From RH-AL1 sp964235705 (GTDB lineage Bacteria; Pseudomonadota; Alphaproteobacteria; Rhizobiales; Beijerinckiaceae), in NCBI GenBank assembly GCA_964235705.1, contig CAXSDP010000006.1, positions 1 through 64,000 on the forward strand: a stretch of DNA of 64,000 nucleotides. Direction: 5' to 3'. This document shows, in pieces, positions 45,812-55,012 of this stretch. The notes beneath the pieces were generated by a model. The model saw nothing but the letters and a program-made list of their open reading frames with translations, made no database searches and was not told the origin of the DNA. Position 1 is the stretch's first letter; the number at the start of each line of letters is the position of its first letter. A program made the translations under genes and the position numbers.

Positions 45812-46528
45812 ATGACTGCCAAGGAGATCGCGCCCGGCCTTCACGCGATCGATGGAGGCAACGTCAACGCCTTCCTGATCGACGCGCCCGAAGGCCTGAT
45901 ACTCGTCGACGCCGGCCTGCCGACGAGCGAGGACAGGATCGTAGAGGGCGTCCAGGGCCTCGGCAAGTCGCCGGCGGATCTGCGCCACATCCTGCTCACC
46001 CACGCTCATCCCGACCACATCGGCAGCCTCGCCGCCTTGAAGGCCGCGAGCGGGGCGCGAACCTACCTGCACGTGGCCGACGTGCCGATCGCCGAAACGA
46101 GTGGGCCATTCCGGCGCATGGGGCCGTCGCCCGAACTGGTGGGCTCGCTGCTCTTCAAGATCCTCATGCGGTCCGGCTCCGGCGCGACGGTGCGGCCGAC
46201 GACCATCGACCAGCGGATCGAAGACGGCGACGTCCTACCCGTCGCCGGCGGCATCCGCGTCATCCACACGCCCGGCCACTGCGCGGGGCACGTCGCCTAC
46301 CTTTGGCAGGAGCGCGGCATCCTGTTCGTCGGCGACGCCTGCAAGAACCTCCTCGGGTTCAGCCTATCGATCGGCTACGAGGACCTACCCGAAGGTCGCA
46401 ACAGCCTGCCCGAAGGTCGCAACAGCCTGCGCAAGCTCGCGGTCCAGGATTTCGACACGGCATGCTTCGGCCACGGCAAGGCGATGGTCGGTGGCGCCTC
46501 CGCGGGTTTCAAGAAACGCTGGAGCTAG
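45812..46528 (+). CDS. Metallo-beta-lactamase-fold hydrolase
   Basis: The 238-residue product has the H-A-H-P-D-H zinc motif after L-L-T, a later histidine in H-T-P-G-H-C-A-G-H, an aspartate in F-V-G-D-A and a last histidine in C-F-G-H-G. This is the glyoxalase-II-like group of the fold, which hydrolyses thioesters or lactones; the substrate is not clear. A 21-bp tandem duplication (L-P-E-G-R-N-S twice) sits near residues 192-205. The ATG at 45812 follows GAGGGAAA. Confidence 0.88.
   Translation: MTAKEIAPGLHAIDGGNVNAFLIDAPEGLILVDAGLPTSEDRIVEGVQGLGKSPADLRHILLTHAHPDHIGSLAALKAASGARTYLHVADVPIAETSGPFRRMGPSPELVGSLLFKILMRSGSGATVRPTTIDQRIEDGDVLPVAGGIRVIHTPGHCAGHVAYLWQERGILFVGDACKNLLGFSLSIGYEDLPEGRNSLPEGRNSLRKLAVQDFDTACFGHGKAMVGGASAGFKKRWS
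46385..46426 (+). repeat. 21-bp tandem duplication in the MBL-fold gene
   Basis: Two copies of a 21-bp unit (positions 46385-46405 and 46406-46426) differ by one base and encode L-P-E-G-R-N-S twice. The duplication keeps the frame and lies between active-site segments, so the enzyme may still be functional. Confidence 0.95.
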
Positions 46529-46588
46529 GAGGGCGGCTCGGGAGCCACTCGTCGGATCTCGAACGCGCTGGCACGACCACGCGTCCCG

Positions 46589-46768
46589 TCAGCCCGGCTG
46601 CTGGGAGGGATCCGGCTCCACGTCGCTCGGCAAACCGCCGGACGTGCCCTTACCCGCGTCGCCATAGGGGGTGGATGGTTCGCCCGTGGCGGGGTTCTTC
46701 GGCTTGGGCGGGGTTCCTTCGTCCGGCACGCCGTACGGCGTGGACGGCTCCTTCTCGTCGTCCATCAT
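46589..46768 (-). CDS. 59-residue proline-rich small protein
   Basis: The product begins M-M-D-D-E-K-E and contains two copies of E-P-S-T-P-Y-G separated by a proline/lysine stretch. It is rich in P, G, D and E, with no signal or membrane segment, so it is probably disordered. An AAGGGA site precedes the start. The upstream extension of the frame is not used. Function is unknown. Confidence 0.6.
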   Translation of the reverse strand: MMDDEKEPSTPYGVPDEGTPPKPKNPATGEPSTPYGDAGKGTSGGLPSDVEPDPSQQPG

Positions 46769-46859
46769 GCGCGATCCCTTCGTGTGATGGCTGTCACCGC
46801 GCGAACGGCGGGGAACGGGAATCGTTGCCTGCCGTCGCACGCGCCCCGGGACGGCGGCC

Positions 46860-48914
46860 CTACTCGCTCGCCGCCACCTCGTCGCGCTCCGCCATCAGAT
46901 CGCGGTGGATGGCCGCCTGCGTCCCGGCTCCCGCCCCCGAAGCGAAAGCGACCGCGTGGTCGCGCGCTCCGGATGGGCCAGCGACGTCGGTCGCCCCGTC
47001 CGGGCGATCGGCCCCGTCCCGGGCCAAAGCGCGACGCAACGTTTCCTCCGCCTCGGCGACCTGGTGCTGGCGGTCCCACATAGCGGCGTAGACCCCGCCG
47101 CGGGCCAGCAGGCCGTCGTGCGTCCCGCGCTCGACGATGCGTCCGGCGTCGAGCACGAGGATCTCGTCGGCGTCCACGATCGTCGACAGGCGGTGCGCGA
47201 TGACGAGCGTGGTGCGGCCACGTGAGACCTGCTTCAGCGAGGCCTGGATCTCGCGCTCGGTGAAGGTGTCGAGCGCCGACGTCGCCTCGTCGAGGATGAG
47301 GATCGGCGGCGCCTTCAAGATCGTGCGGGCGATCGCCACCCGCTGCTTCTCGCCGCCCGACAGCTTCAAACCACGCTCGCCGACCTGCGCGTCGTAGCCA
47401 CCCGGCGCGATGGCGATGAACTGATCGATCTGGGCGAGCTTCGCGGCGTGGCGCACCTCGGCCTCGGTGGCGTCCCAACGACCGTAGCGGATGTTGTAGG
47501 CGATGGTGTCGTTGAACAGCACCGTGTCCTGCGGCACCATCCCGATCTTCCCCCGCAGGCTCGCCTGCGTGACGTCGGCGATGTCCTGCCCATCGATCGT
47601 GATGCGGCCGGACGCCGGTTCGTAGAAGCGGAACAGCAGCCGCGACAGGGTCGACTTGCCGGCGCCCGACGGGCCGACCACCGCCACCGTCTTGCCGGGC
47701 GGCACCTCGAAGCTGATCTTGTCGAGGATGCGCCGCTGGCGATCGTAGGAGAAGCTCACGTCCTCGAAGCGCACGTGACCGTGCCGCACGCGCAACGTCG
47801 AGGCGCCAGGCAGATCTGTGATCTCGGCGCCCTGCCCGAGGATGTCGAACATCATCTCGATGTCGATGGTCGCCTGCTTCACCTCGCGGTAGACCATGCC
47901 CATAAAATTGAGCGGCTGGTAGAGTTGGATCATCATCGCGTTGACGAGCACGAAGTCGCCCACCGTGTGCGTGCCCTGGCGGATGCCGGCCACGCTCATC
48001 ATCATCACGCCGGCGAGGCCGACCGTGAAGATCACCGCCTGGCCCGCGTTGAGCAGGGTCAGCGACGTGTAGGTCTTGACGCTCATCGCCTCGTAGCGCG
48101 CCATGGACCGCTCGTAGCGTTGCGCCTCGCGCGCCTCCGCCCCGAAGTACTTCACCGTCTCGTAGTTCAACAGGCTGTCGATGGCCTTGGTGTTGGCGTC
48201 GGTGTCGCTCTCGTTCATGGAGCGGCGGATCGACATCCGCCAGTTGGTCGCCGCGAAGGTCCAGGCGAGGTAGACGAGGATCATGCCGAGCACGACGCCG
48301 ACGTAGGCGATGTCGAACTGGAAGAACAGGACCACGAGGATCAGCGCGAACTCGACGGCGGTGGGGATCGCGGTCAGCATGATGATGCGCACGATCGTCT
48401 CGATGGCGTTGCGGCCGCGTTCCAGCACGCGGGTGAGGCCACCGGTCTTGCGTTCCAGGTGGAAGCGCAGGCTCAACTGATGGAGGTGGACGAACACCTC
48501 TTGGGCGAGGCGCCGGACCGCGTTCATCGCCACGGCGGCGAAAAGGGCGTCGCGCCCCTGGGTCGCGAAGCTCATCAGAACGCGCAACGCGCCGTAGAGC
48601 GCGACGAGCGCGATCGGGCCGAGCGCGAGTCCGAGCAGGTCGTGGGTGGCAGCCCCGTGCGTGCCCGCCTCCCGCGTGACGGCGTCCGTCGCCCACTTGA
48701 AGGCGTAGGGCACGGCCACCGTGATGAGCTTGGCCACGAGCATCAGCACCAGCGCGACGTAGATGCGTCGGCGCAGGTCGGCCCGGGCCCGCGGCCAGAC
48801 GTAGGGCGCGAGCTTGCGCAGCATGTCGGTGAGGTGGGACCGAGCCCCGGCCCGTTGGACGAGCGCGGCCGCGTCGAGGGCTTGGTCGGACGGGGAGGGG
48901 GGGAGCGGCGCCAT
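46860..48914 (-). CDS. ATM1/HMT1-type ABC transporter (fused permease and ATPase)
   Basis: The 684-residue half transporter has six membrane helices in its first 400 residues and an ATPase domain with Walker A G-P-S-G-A-G-K-S-T, signature L-S-G-G-E-K-Q-R-V and Walker B I-L-I-L-D-E-A-T-S-A-L-D. Relatives export glutathione-linked or metal conjugates and support iron-sulfur assembly or metal resistance. The start M-A-P-L-P-P at 48914 avoids the non-homologous upstream frame that overlaps the LOG gene. Confidence 0.9.
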   Translation of the reverse strand: MAPLPPSPSDQALDAAALVQRAGARSHLTDMLRKLAPYVWPRARADLRRRIYVALVLMLVAKLITVAVPYAFKWATDAVTREAGTHGAATHDLLGLALGPIALVALYGALRVLMSFATQGRDALFAAVAMNAVRRLAQEVFVHLHQLSLRFHLERKTGGLTRVLERGRNAIETIVRIIMLTAIPTAVEFALILVVLFFQFDIAYVGVVLGMILVYLAWTFAATNWRMSIRRSMNESDTDANTKAIDSLLNYETVKYFGAEAREAQRYERSMARYEAMSVKTYTSLTLLNAGQAVIFTVGLAGVMMMSVAGIRQGTHTVGDFVLVNAMMIQLYQPLNFMGMVYREVKQATIDIEMMFDILGQGAEITDLPGASTLRVRHGHVRFEDVSFSYDRQRRILDKISFEVPPGKTVAVVGPSGAGKSTLSRLLFRFYEPASGRITIDGQDIADVTQASLRGKIGMVPQDTVLFNDTIAYNIRYGRWDATEAEVRHAAKLAQIDQFIAIAPGGYDAQVGERGLKLSGGEKQRVAIARTILKAPPILILDEATSALDTFTEREIQASLKQVSRGRTTLVIAHRLSTIVDADEILVLDAGRIVERGTHDGLLARGGVYAAMWDRQHQVAEAEETLRRALARDGADRPDGATDVAGPSGARDHAVAFASGAGAGTQAAIHRDLMAERDEVAASE

Positions 48915-49105
48915 CGCCAACGCATATAGGGGATGGGACGATGCCGTGCACCCGTCGCGGCGTTTGGTGGCGCGACCGATCGGAATGGGTGGGATCCCTC
49001 CGATGTCCTCCGGCGTCTCGTCGGTGCGACGACGATGTGCGACGGCGTCGCCGGTGATCGGGTCTAAGGACGAGACATCGCGATCGATGGTTTGGCGAGG
49101 GTGGG

Positions 49106-49732
49106 ATGAGTGAAGGTGAAACGCACGATGCGGCACGATTGCGGACCGTCTGCGTGTATTGCGGCTCGGCTGACGGCGTCGACCCGATGTTCGAGGCGGC
49201 GGCGGTCACGCTCGGGCAGACTTTGGCGCGCGAGGGCGTGGGCCTCGTCTACGGCGGCGGCGGACGCGGGCTGATGGGGACGCTGGCGCGCGCGGTGATC
49301 GCCGGTGGGGGCCACGTCACGGGGATCATCCCCGAGTTCCTGACCGACAACGACGCCGTGCTGCGTGAGGCGCAGGAGCACGTGGTGGTGCCGGACATGC
49401 ACACCCGCAAACGCCTGATGTTCGAGCGCGCCGACGCCTTCGTGGCCCTGCCCGGCGGGATCGGGACGCTGGAGGAGCTGGTCGAGCAGCTGACCTGGGT
49501 GCAGCTCGAGCGGCACAGCAAACCCGTGCTCATCGCCGATATCGGCGGCTTCTGGCGGCCCCTGCTCGGCCTGCTCGACCACATGCGCCAGCACCGCTTC
49601 ATCCAGGAGGCAGCCGCCGTGCGCACCCTGGTGAGCGCCGATGCCGCCGCCATCGTGCCGATGCTTCGAGCCGCCCTCGCCGACGCGGCGCGACGGGGAG
49701 CGGTGAAGAAGGAGGTCGACCGGCGCTTGTAA
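49106..49732 (+). CDS. LOG family protein (TIGR00730)
   Basis: The 208-residue product has the lysine-decarboxylase-like fold seen in cytokinin riboside 5'-monophosphate phosphoribohydrolases: Y-C-G-S-A-D near the start, G-L-V-Y-G-G-G-G-R-G-L-M-G, and P-G-G-I-G-T-L-E-E. These enzymes release a base from nucleotide monophosphates. It is divergent from the ABC transporter. Confidence 0.9.
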   Translation: MSEGETHDAARLRTVCVYCGSADGVDPMFEAAAVTLGQTLAREGVGLVYGGGGRGLMGTLARAVIAGGGHVTGIIPEFLTDNDAVLREAQEHVVVPDMHTRKRLMFERADAFVALPGGIGTLEELVEQLTWVQLERHSKPVLIADIGGFWRPLLGLLDHMRQHRFIQEAAAVRTLVSADAAAIVPMLRAALADAARRGAVKKEVDRRL

Positions 49733-49744
49733 AGCGCCCCGGTC
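49718..49744 (+). terminator. Hairpin between the LOG gene and ssb
   Basis: Stem ggcgctt (49722-49728) pairs with aagcgcc (49732-49738), with gacc/ggtc (49718-49721, 49741-49744) outside it. The LOG stop codon lies in the loop and the genes converge, so it may work in both directions. Confidence 0.45.
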
Positions 49745-49749
49745 GGCGT

Positions 49750-50274
49750 CTAGAACGGGATGTCGTCGTCTATGATGTCGTTCATCCGGCCGCCACCGGC
49801 GGTCGCCGGGCGCTTGTCATTGGTGCGTTGCGTGTCCGTGCGCTGCATGGGCGAGGTGCGGCCAAAGCTCGACCCGCCGCCTTCCCCCATGTCGTCGCCA
49901 TCGCCGCGCCCGGCCCCCCCGCCCCTGCCGTCCAGCAGCGTGAGTTCGCCCCGGAACCGGTTGAGCACGATCTCGGTCGCCTTGCGCTGGTTGCCGTCGC
50001 GGTCGGTGAACTCGCGGGTGGCCAACTGGCCCTCGATGTAGATCTTCGCGCCCTTCTTGCAGTACTGCTCGGCGATCTTGCCGAGGTTCTCGTTGAAGAT
50101 CACGACGTTGTGCCACTCGGTGCGGTCCTTGCGCTCGCCCGTGCCCTTGTCGCGCCAGGACTCCGTGGTCGCGAGCGAGAAGGAGACGACGGCGTCGCCC
50201 GAGTTGGTCCGCCGCACCTCCGGGTCGCGCCCGAGGTTGCCGACCAGAATGACCTTGTTGACGCTGCCCGCCAT
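49750..50274 (-). CDS. ssb: Single-stranded DNA-binding protein
   Basis: The 174-residue product has the OB-fold start M-A-G-S-V-N-K-V-I-L-V-G-N-L-G-R-D-P-E, a glycine-rich flexible tail (R-G-G-G-A-G-R-G-D-G) and the acidic tip D-D-D-I-P-F that recruits partner proteins. uvrA, another repair gene, lies 1.7 kb further on, a common neighbourhood. Confidence 0.97.
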   Translation of the reverse strand: MAGSVNKVILVGNLGRDPEVRRTNSGDAVVSFSLATTESWRDKGTGERKDRTEWHNVVIFNENLGKIAEQYCKKGAKIYIEGQLATREFTDRDGNQRKATEIVLNRFRGELTLLDGRGGGAGRGDGDDMGEGGGSSFGRTSPMQRTDTQRTNDKRPATAGGGRMNDIIDDDIPF

Positions 50275-50460
50275 GTGCTGCCCTCGCCGCCTTGACCCTG
50301 AAGCCGAGCCGAAGCTCGACGCCCTTATTGTTGGTCAGCGAACGCGAACGGGCGCTCGAAGTCAACGCGACGCGGGTGCGACGCACAGGGATTGCGACGC
50401 GCCAACGTCAACCGGTGGTCGACGCCTGCCCGGCGGATGGTCGAACGCCGGAGCGCGCCG

Positions 50461-51813
50461 TCACACCGCCTCGCCGGTCGCCACGGCGGTGCGGATGTCC
50501 GCGCTGTCGACCGGGCGTGCCAATCCCGCCCGCAGCAGGTCCACGTCGAGTTCGTTCTCCCACCGGGCCACGACGATGGTGGCGACGCCGTTGCCGACCA
50601 GGTTGGTGATGGCTCGGCACTCGCTCATGAACTTGTCGATCCCGAGGATGATCGCCATGCCCGGCACCAGCGCCGGGCTGATGGCGGCGAGCGTCGCGGC
50701 CAGGGTGATGAACCCCGCCCCGGTCACGCCGGTCGCGCCCTTGGAGGTCAGCATGGCGACGCCGATGATGGTCAGCTGCTGCCCGAAGTCGAGCGGCACG
50801 CCGAGCGCCTGGGCGATGAAGAGGGTCGCCAGCGTCATGTAGATGTTGGTGCCGTCGAGGTTGAAGGAGTAGCCGGTCGGCACCACTAGGCCGACGACGG
50901 ACTTGGAGCAGCCGAGCTGCTCGAGCTTGAGCATCAGTTGCGGCAGCACGCTCTCCGACGACGACGTGCCCAGCACCACCAGCAGCTCCGCCTTGATGTA
51001 GTTCAGGAAGCGGAAGATCGAGAAGCCGGCGAGCCTGGCCACCACGCCGAGCACCACGACGACGAAGAGCACCGACGTCGCGTAGAAGGTGACGATGAGT
51101 CCGGCGAGGTTGCCGAGGGACTGCGGTCCGTACTTGCCGACCGTGTAGGCCATCGCCCCGAAGGCGCCGATGGGGGCGACCTTCATCACGATGGCGATGA
51201 CGCCGAACACGGCTTGGGCGGTGTCATCGACGAAGGCGAGGAGCACGCGGCCGCGCTCGCCGAGCACCATCAGCGCGAAGCCGAACAGCACGGCGAACAA
51301 CAGCACCTGCAACACGTCGCCGGCGGCGAAGGCGCCGATGACGCTGTCGGGGACGATGTTGAGGAGGAAGCTGACGGTGTCGTGCGACGCCGCCTCCTTC
51401 GAGAACTTCGCCACCGCCTCGGCGCTGCCGTGCCCGCTGAACCCGTGGCCGGGCCTGACCATGTTTCCGACGACGAGCCCGATGAGGAGGGCGAAGGTGG
51501 ACACGATCTCGAAGTAGACGAGCGCCTTGGTCGCGACGCGCCCGACCTTGCGCGCGTCGGAGATGTGGGCGATCCCCGAGACCACGGTGCAGAAGATGAT
51601 GGGCGTGATGACCATCCTGATCAGTTTGACGAAGCCGTCGCCGAGCGCCTTCATCCAGGGCTGCACGGCGATGTGGGGCGCGAGCACGCCGACGACGACG
51701 CCGAGCGCGATGGCGATCAGGACCTGGACGTAGAGGATCCGGTAAAAGGGCTTGCGCGCCCCGCCATCCGACGGACGGGAAGCGTCATGACCGAAACTTG
51801 AGCCGGACGTCAT
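50461..51813 (-). CDS. dctA: C4-dicarboxylate/proton symporter (DctA family)
   Basis: The 450-residue protein has the glutamate/aspartate:cation symporter fold with eight membrane helices and reentrant loops (S-S-S-E-S-V-L-P and N-L-D-G-T-N-I-Y). It imports succinate, malate or fumarate. AAGGAAG precedes the ATG. There is no dctBD pair nearby, so the regulator lies elsewhere if present. Confidence 0.92.
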   Translation of the reverse strand: MTSGSSFGHDASRPSDGGARKPFYRILYVQVLIAIALGVVVGVLAPHIAVQPWMKALGDGFVKLIRMVITPIIFCTVVSGIAHISDARKVGRVATKALVYFEIVSTFALLIGLVVGNMVRPGHGFSGHGSAEAVAKFSKEAASHDTVSFLLNIVPDSVIGAFAAGDVLQVLLFAVLFGFALMVLGERGRVLLAFVDDTAQAVFGVIAIVMKVAPIGAFGAMAYTVGKYGPQSLGNLAGLIVTFYATSVLFVVVVLGVVARLAGFSIFRFLNYIKAELLVVLGTSSSESVLPQLMLKLEQLGCSKSVVGLVVPTGYSFNLDGTNIYMTLATLFIAQALGVPLDFGQQLTIIGVAMLTSKGATGVTGAGFITLAATLAAISPALVPGMAIILGIDKFMSECRAITNLVGNGVATIVVARWENELDVDLLRAGLARPVDSADIRTAVATGEAV

Positions 51814-51971
51814 CGGCGCTTCCTTGTTTCCTTGCCCTTCGCGGGCTGCGACAACACGTAGGTGTCAGAGTAGGGTCACGGGTCGGCTGTCCTGCCCGCG
51901 TTCCCTTTGCCATAGCGTCACCGGCGTGGTTTGCCTAGTTTGCCGGTTGGACCTCCAGGACCGTCGATCGC

Positions 51972-54962
51972 ATGAAGAAGCCCAAGTCCAAGCCGGAGTC
52001 CAAGTCGGGATCGAAGCCGGGATCGAAGCCGGGGCGTCCCGATGAGGCGATCGTCCCGACCGTCGTGGCGAGCCGGACGGCGGCGGACTTCGACGGACGC
52101 GCCATCACCGTGCGCGGCGCGCGCGAGCACAACCTCAAGAACGTCGACCTGACGATCCCGCGCGACAAGCTGGTGGTGTTCACCGGGCTGTCGGGATCGG
52201 GCAAGTCGTCGCTCGCCTTCGACACCATCTACGCGGAAGGGCAACGCCGCTACGTCGAGTCGCTGTCGGCCTATGCCCGTCAGTTCCTCGAGATGATGCA
52301 GAAGCCGGACGTCGACCAGATCGACGGGCTGTCGCCGGCCATCTCCATCGAGCAGAAGACCACCTCCAAGAACCCGCGCTCGACCGTCGCCACCGTGACG
52401 GAGATCTACGACTACATGCGGCTGCTGTTCGCGCGCGTGGGCGTCCCTTACTCGCCGGCGACCGGCCTGCCGATCGAGTCGCAGACGGTCAGCCAGATGG
52501 TCGATCGGGTGGTGGCCCTGCCGGAGCGCACGCGCCTCTACCTGCTGGCGCCGCTCGTACGCGGCCGCAAGGGCGAGTACCGCAAAGAGATCGCCGACCT
52601 GCTGAAGAAGGGTTTTCAGCGGCTCAAGGTCGACGGCACCTTCCACGAGATCGCCGACGTGCCGCCGCTCGACAAGAAGCTGAAGCACGACATCGACGTG
52701 GTGGTGGACCGCATCGCGGTGCGCGACGACGTCCGCACCCGCTTGGCGGAGAGTTTCGAGACCGCCCTCGACCTGGCGGACGGCATCGCCATCGCGGAAT
52801 ACGCCACCGAGGTCGACGAGAAGGGACAGCCCAGGCGCGTCACCTTCTCCTCCAAGTTCGCCTGCCCCGTTTCCGGCTTCACCATTGCCGAGATCGAGCC
52901 GCGCCTGTTCTCCTTCAACAACCCGTTCGGCGCCTGCCCGAAGTGCGGCGGCCTCGGCCATGAACAGCGCATCGACCCGGAGCTGATCGTGCCCAACGGC
53001 CGGCTCTCGCTGCGGCGCGGCGCCATCGCGCCCTGGGCCAAGTCGACGTCGCCCTACTACATGCAGACCCTGGAAGCGCTCGGCCGCGCCTACCGCTTCC
53101 GCCTGGACGTGTCCTTCGAAACGCTGCCGACCACCGTTCGGGAGATGCTCCTCTATGGTTCCGGCAAGGAGAGCGTGAAGTTTTCCTACGCCGACGGCGT
53201 GCGCGACTACGACGTCAACAAGCCGTTCGAGGGCGTGATCCGCAACCTCGAGCGCCGCTACAAGGAAACGGACAGCGAGTGGGCGCGCGAGGAGATCGGG
53301 CGGTACATGGCCGCGACGCCCTGCGAGGCCTGCGCCGGCACGCGCCTGAAGCCCGAAGCCTTGGCGGTGAAGATCGACGGGTGCCATGTCGCCCAGGTCA
53401 GCACGATGTCGGTGCGCGACGCGCTCGCCTGGTTCACCGCCCTGCCCGCCAAGCTCGACGAGACGCGCGGCGAGATCGCCAAGCGCATCCTGAAGGAGAT
53501 CCGCGACCGGCTCTCCTTCCTCATCGACGTCGGGCTCGACTACCTCACGCTCGATCGGGCGTCCGGGACGCTGTCGGGGGGCGAGAGCCAGCGCATCCGA
53601 CTGGCCTCGCAGATCGGCTCGGGGCTCAGCGGCGTCCTCTACGTGCTCGACGAACCCTCCATCGGCCTGCACCAGCGCGACAACGCCCGCCTGCTCGACA
53701 CGCTGCGGCGGCTGCGTGACCTCGGCAATTCCGTGATCGTCGTGGAGCACGACGAGGACGCGATCCTCACCGCCGACTACGTCGTCGACGTGGGTCCCGG
53801 CGCCGGCATCCACGGCGGCGAGATCGTTTCGCAGGGCACGGCGGCGCAGGTGATGGCCGATCCGAAATCGCTTACCGGCCAGTACCTGACCGGCGCCAAG
53901 CAGGTCGCCGTGCCGCGCCGGCGCCGCCCCGTCGATCCCGAGCGGGTGCTCCGCATCGTCAACGCGCGCGGCAACAACCTCAAGAACGTATCCGCCGACA
54001 TGCCGCTCGGGCTCTTCACCGCCGTGACCGGCGTGTCCGGCGGAGGCAAGTCGACGCTGATCGTCGACACGCTCTACAAGGCGGTGGCGCGGCGCCTCAA
54101 CGGCGCGCTGGAGCATCCCGCGCCCCACGACTCGATCGAGGGCCTCGACCACCTGGACAAGGTGATCGACATCGACCAGTCGCCGATCGGCCGCACGCCG
54201 CGCTCCAACCCCGCCACCTACACCGGCGCCTTCACGCCGATGCGCGAGTGGTTCGCCGGCCTGCCGGACGCGAAGGCGCGTGGCTACCAGCCCGGCCGCT
54301 TCTCCTTCAACGTCCGGGGCGGCCGCTGCGAAGCCTGCCAGGGCGACGGCGTCATCAAGATCGAGATGCACTTCCTCCCCGACGTCTACGTCACCTGCGG
54401 CGTGTGCAAGGGGCGCCGCTACGACCGCGAGACACTGGAGGTGCGCTACCGCGAGAAGTCGATCGCCGACGTGCTGGACATGACGGTGGAGGAGGCGGCC
54501 GTGCTGTTCAAGGCGGTGCCGGCGATCCGCGACAAGATGCTGACGCTGGCCCGCGTCGGCCTCGGCTACGTCAGGGTCGGCCAGCAGGCCAACACCCTGT
54601 CGGGCGGCGAGGCGCAGCGGGTGAAGCTCGCCAAGGAGCTGTCGCGGCGCTCCACCGGCCGCACCCTGTACATCCTCGACGAGCCGACGACCGGCCTGCA
54701 TTTCCACGACGTCGCCAAGCTGCTGGAGGTGCTGCACGAACTCGTCGACCAGGGCAACTCGGTGGTGGTGATCGAACATAACCTCGAGGTCATCAAGACC
54801 GCCGACTGGGTGGTCGACCTCGGGCCGGAGGGCGGCGACGGCGGTGGCGCCATCGTCGCGGAAGGCACGCCGGAGACGATCGCGGCGAGCGAGCGCAGCC
54901 ATACCGGCTTCTTCCTGCGCGAACTCCTCACGAGGCGGCCCCGGCAGGTCGCGGCGGAGTGA
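51972..54962 (+). CDS. uvrA: Excinuclease ABC subunit A
   Basis: UvrA recognises damaged DNA in nucleotide excision repair. The 996-residue product has two ABC ATPase modules: first Walker A G-L-S-G-S-G-K-S-S, second G-V-S-G-G-G-K-S-T, each with an L-S-G-G-E signature (S-G-T-L-S-G-G-E-S and N-T-L-S-G-G-E-A). Zinc cysteines are seen in C-P-K-C-G-G and in C-E-A-C with C-G-V-C. A lysine/serine-rich N-terminal tail (about 30 residues) with a K-P-x-S repeat precedes it. Confidence 0.97.
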   Translation: MKKPKSKPESKSGSKPGSKPGRPDEAIVPTVVASRTAADFDGRAITVRGAREHNLKNVDLTIPRDKLVVFTGLSGSGKSSLAFDTIYAEGQRRYVESLSAYARQFLEMMQKPDVDQIDGLSPAISIEQKTTSKNPRSTVATVTEIYDYMRLLFARVGVPYSPATGLPIESQTVSQMVDRVVALPERTRLYLLAPLVRGRKGEYRKEIADLLKKGFQRLKVDGTFHEIADVPPLDKKLKHDIDVVVDRIAVRDDVRTRLAESFETALDLADGIAIAEYATEVDEKGQPRRVTFSSKFACPVSGFTIAEIEPRLFSFNNPFGACPKCGGLGHEQRIDPELIVPNGRLSLRRGAIAPWAKSTSPYYMQTLEALGRAYRFRLDVSFETLPTTVREMLLYGSGKESVKFSYADGVRDYDVNKPFEGVIRNLERRYKETDSEWAREEIGRYMAATPCEACAGTRLKPEALAVKIDGCHVAQVSTMSVRDALAWFTALPAKLDETRGEIAKRILKEIRDRLSFLIDVGLDYLTLDRASGTLSGGESQRIRLASQIGSGLSGVLYVLDEPSIGLHQRDNARLLDTLRRLRDLGNSVIVVEHDEDAILTADYVVDVGPGAGIHGGEIVSQGTAAQVMADPKSLTGQYLTGAKQVAVPRRRRPVDPERVLRIVNARGNNLKNVSADMPLGLFTAVTGVSGGGKSTLIVDTLYKAVARRLNGALEHPAPHDSIEGLDHLDKVIDIDQSPIGRTPRSNPATYTGAFTPMREWFAGLPDAKARGYQPGRFSFNVRGGRCEACQGDGVIKIEMHFLPDVYVTCGVCKGRRYDRETLEVRYREKSIADVLDMTVEEAAVLFKAVPAIRDKMLTLARVGLGYVRVGQQANTLSGGEAQRVKLAKELSRRSTGRTLYILDEPTTGLHFHDVAKLLEVLHELVDQGNSVVVIEHNLEVIKTADWVVDLGPEGGDGGGAIVAEGTPETIAASERSHTGFFLRELLTRRPRQVAAE

Positions 54963-55012
54963 GGATGCGCGCCCGGCTTGTTTCAGGGCGGCGGGCCGCC
55001 TAGGTTCCCGCC

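Noticed and set aside
51918..54902. 994-residue frame on the strand opposite uvrA
   Set aside because: High GC keeps antisense frames open. It has no family motif and low-complexity content, and uvrA on the other strand is certain. The long frames opposite mrcA (27682-30129) and the chain-length gene (18198-20363) were rejected for the same reason.
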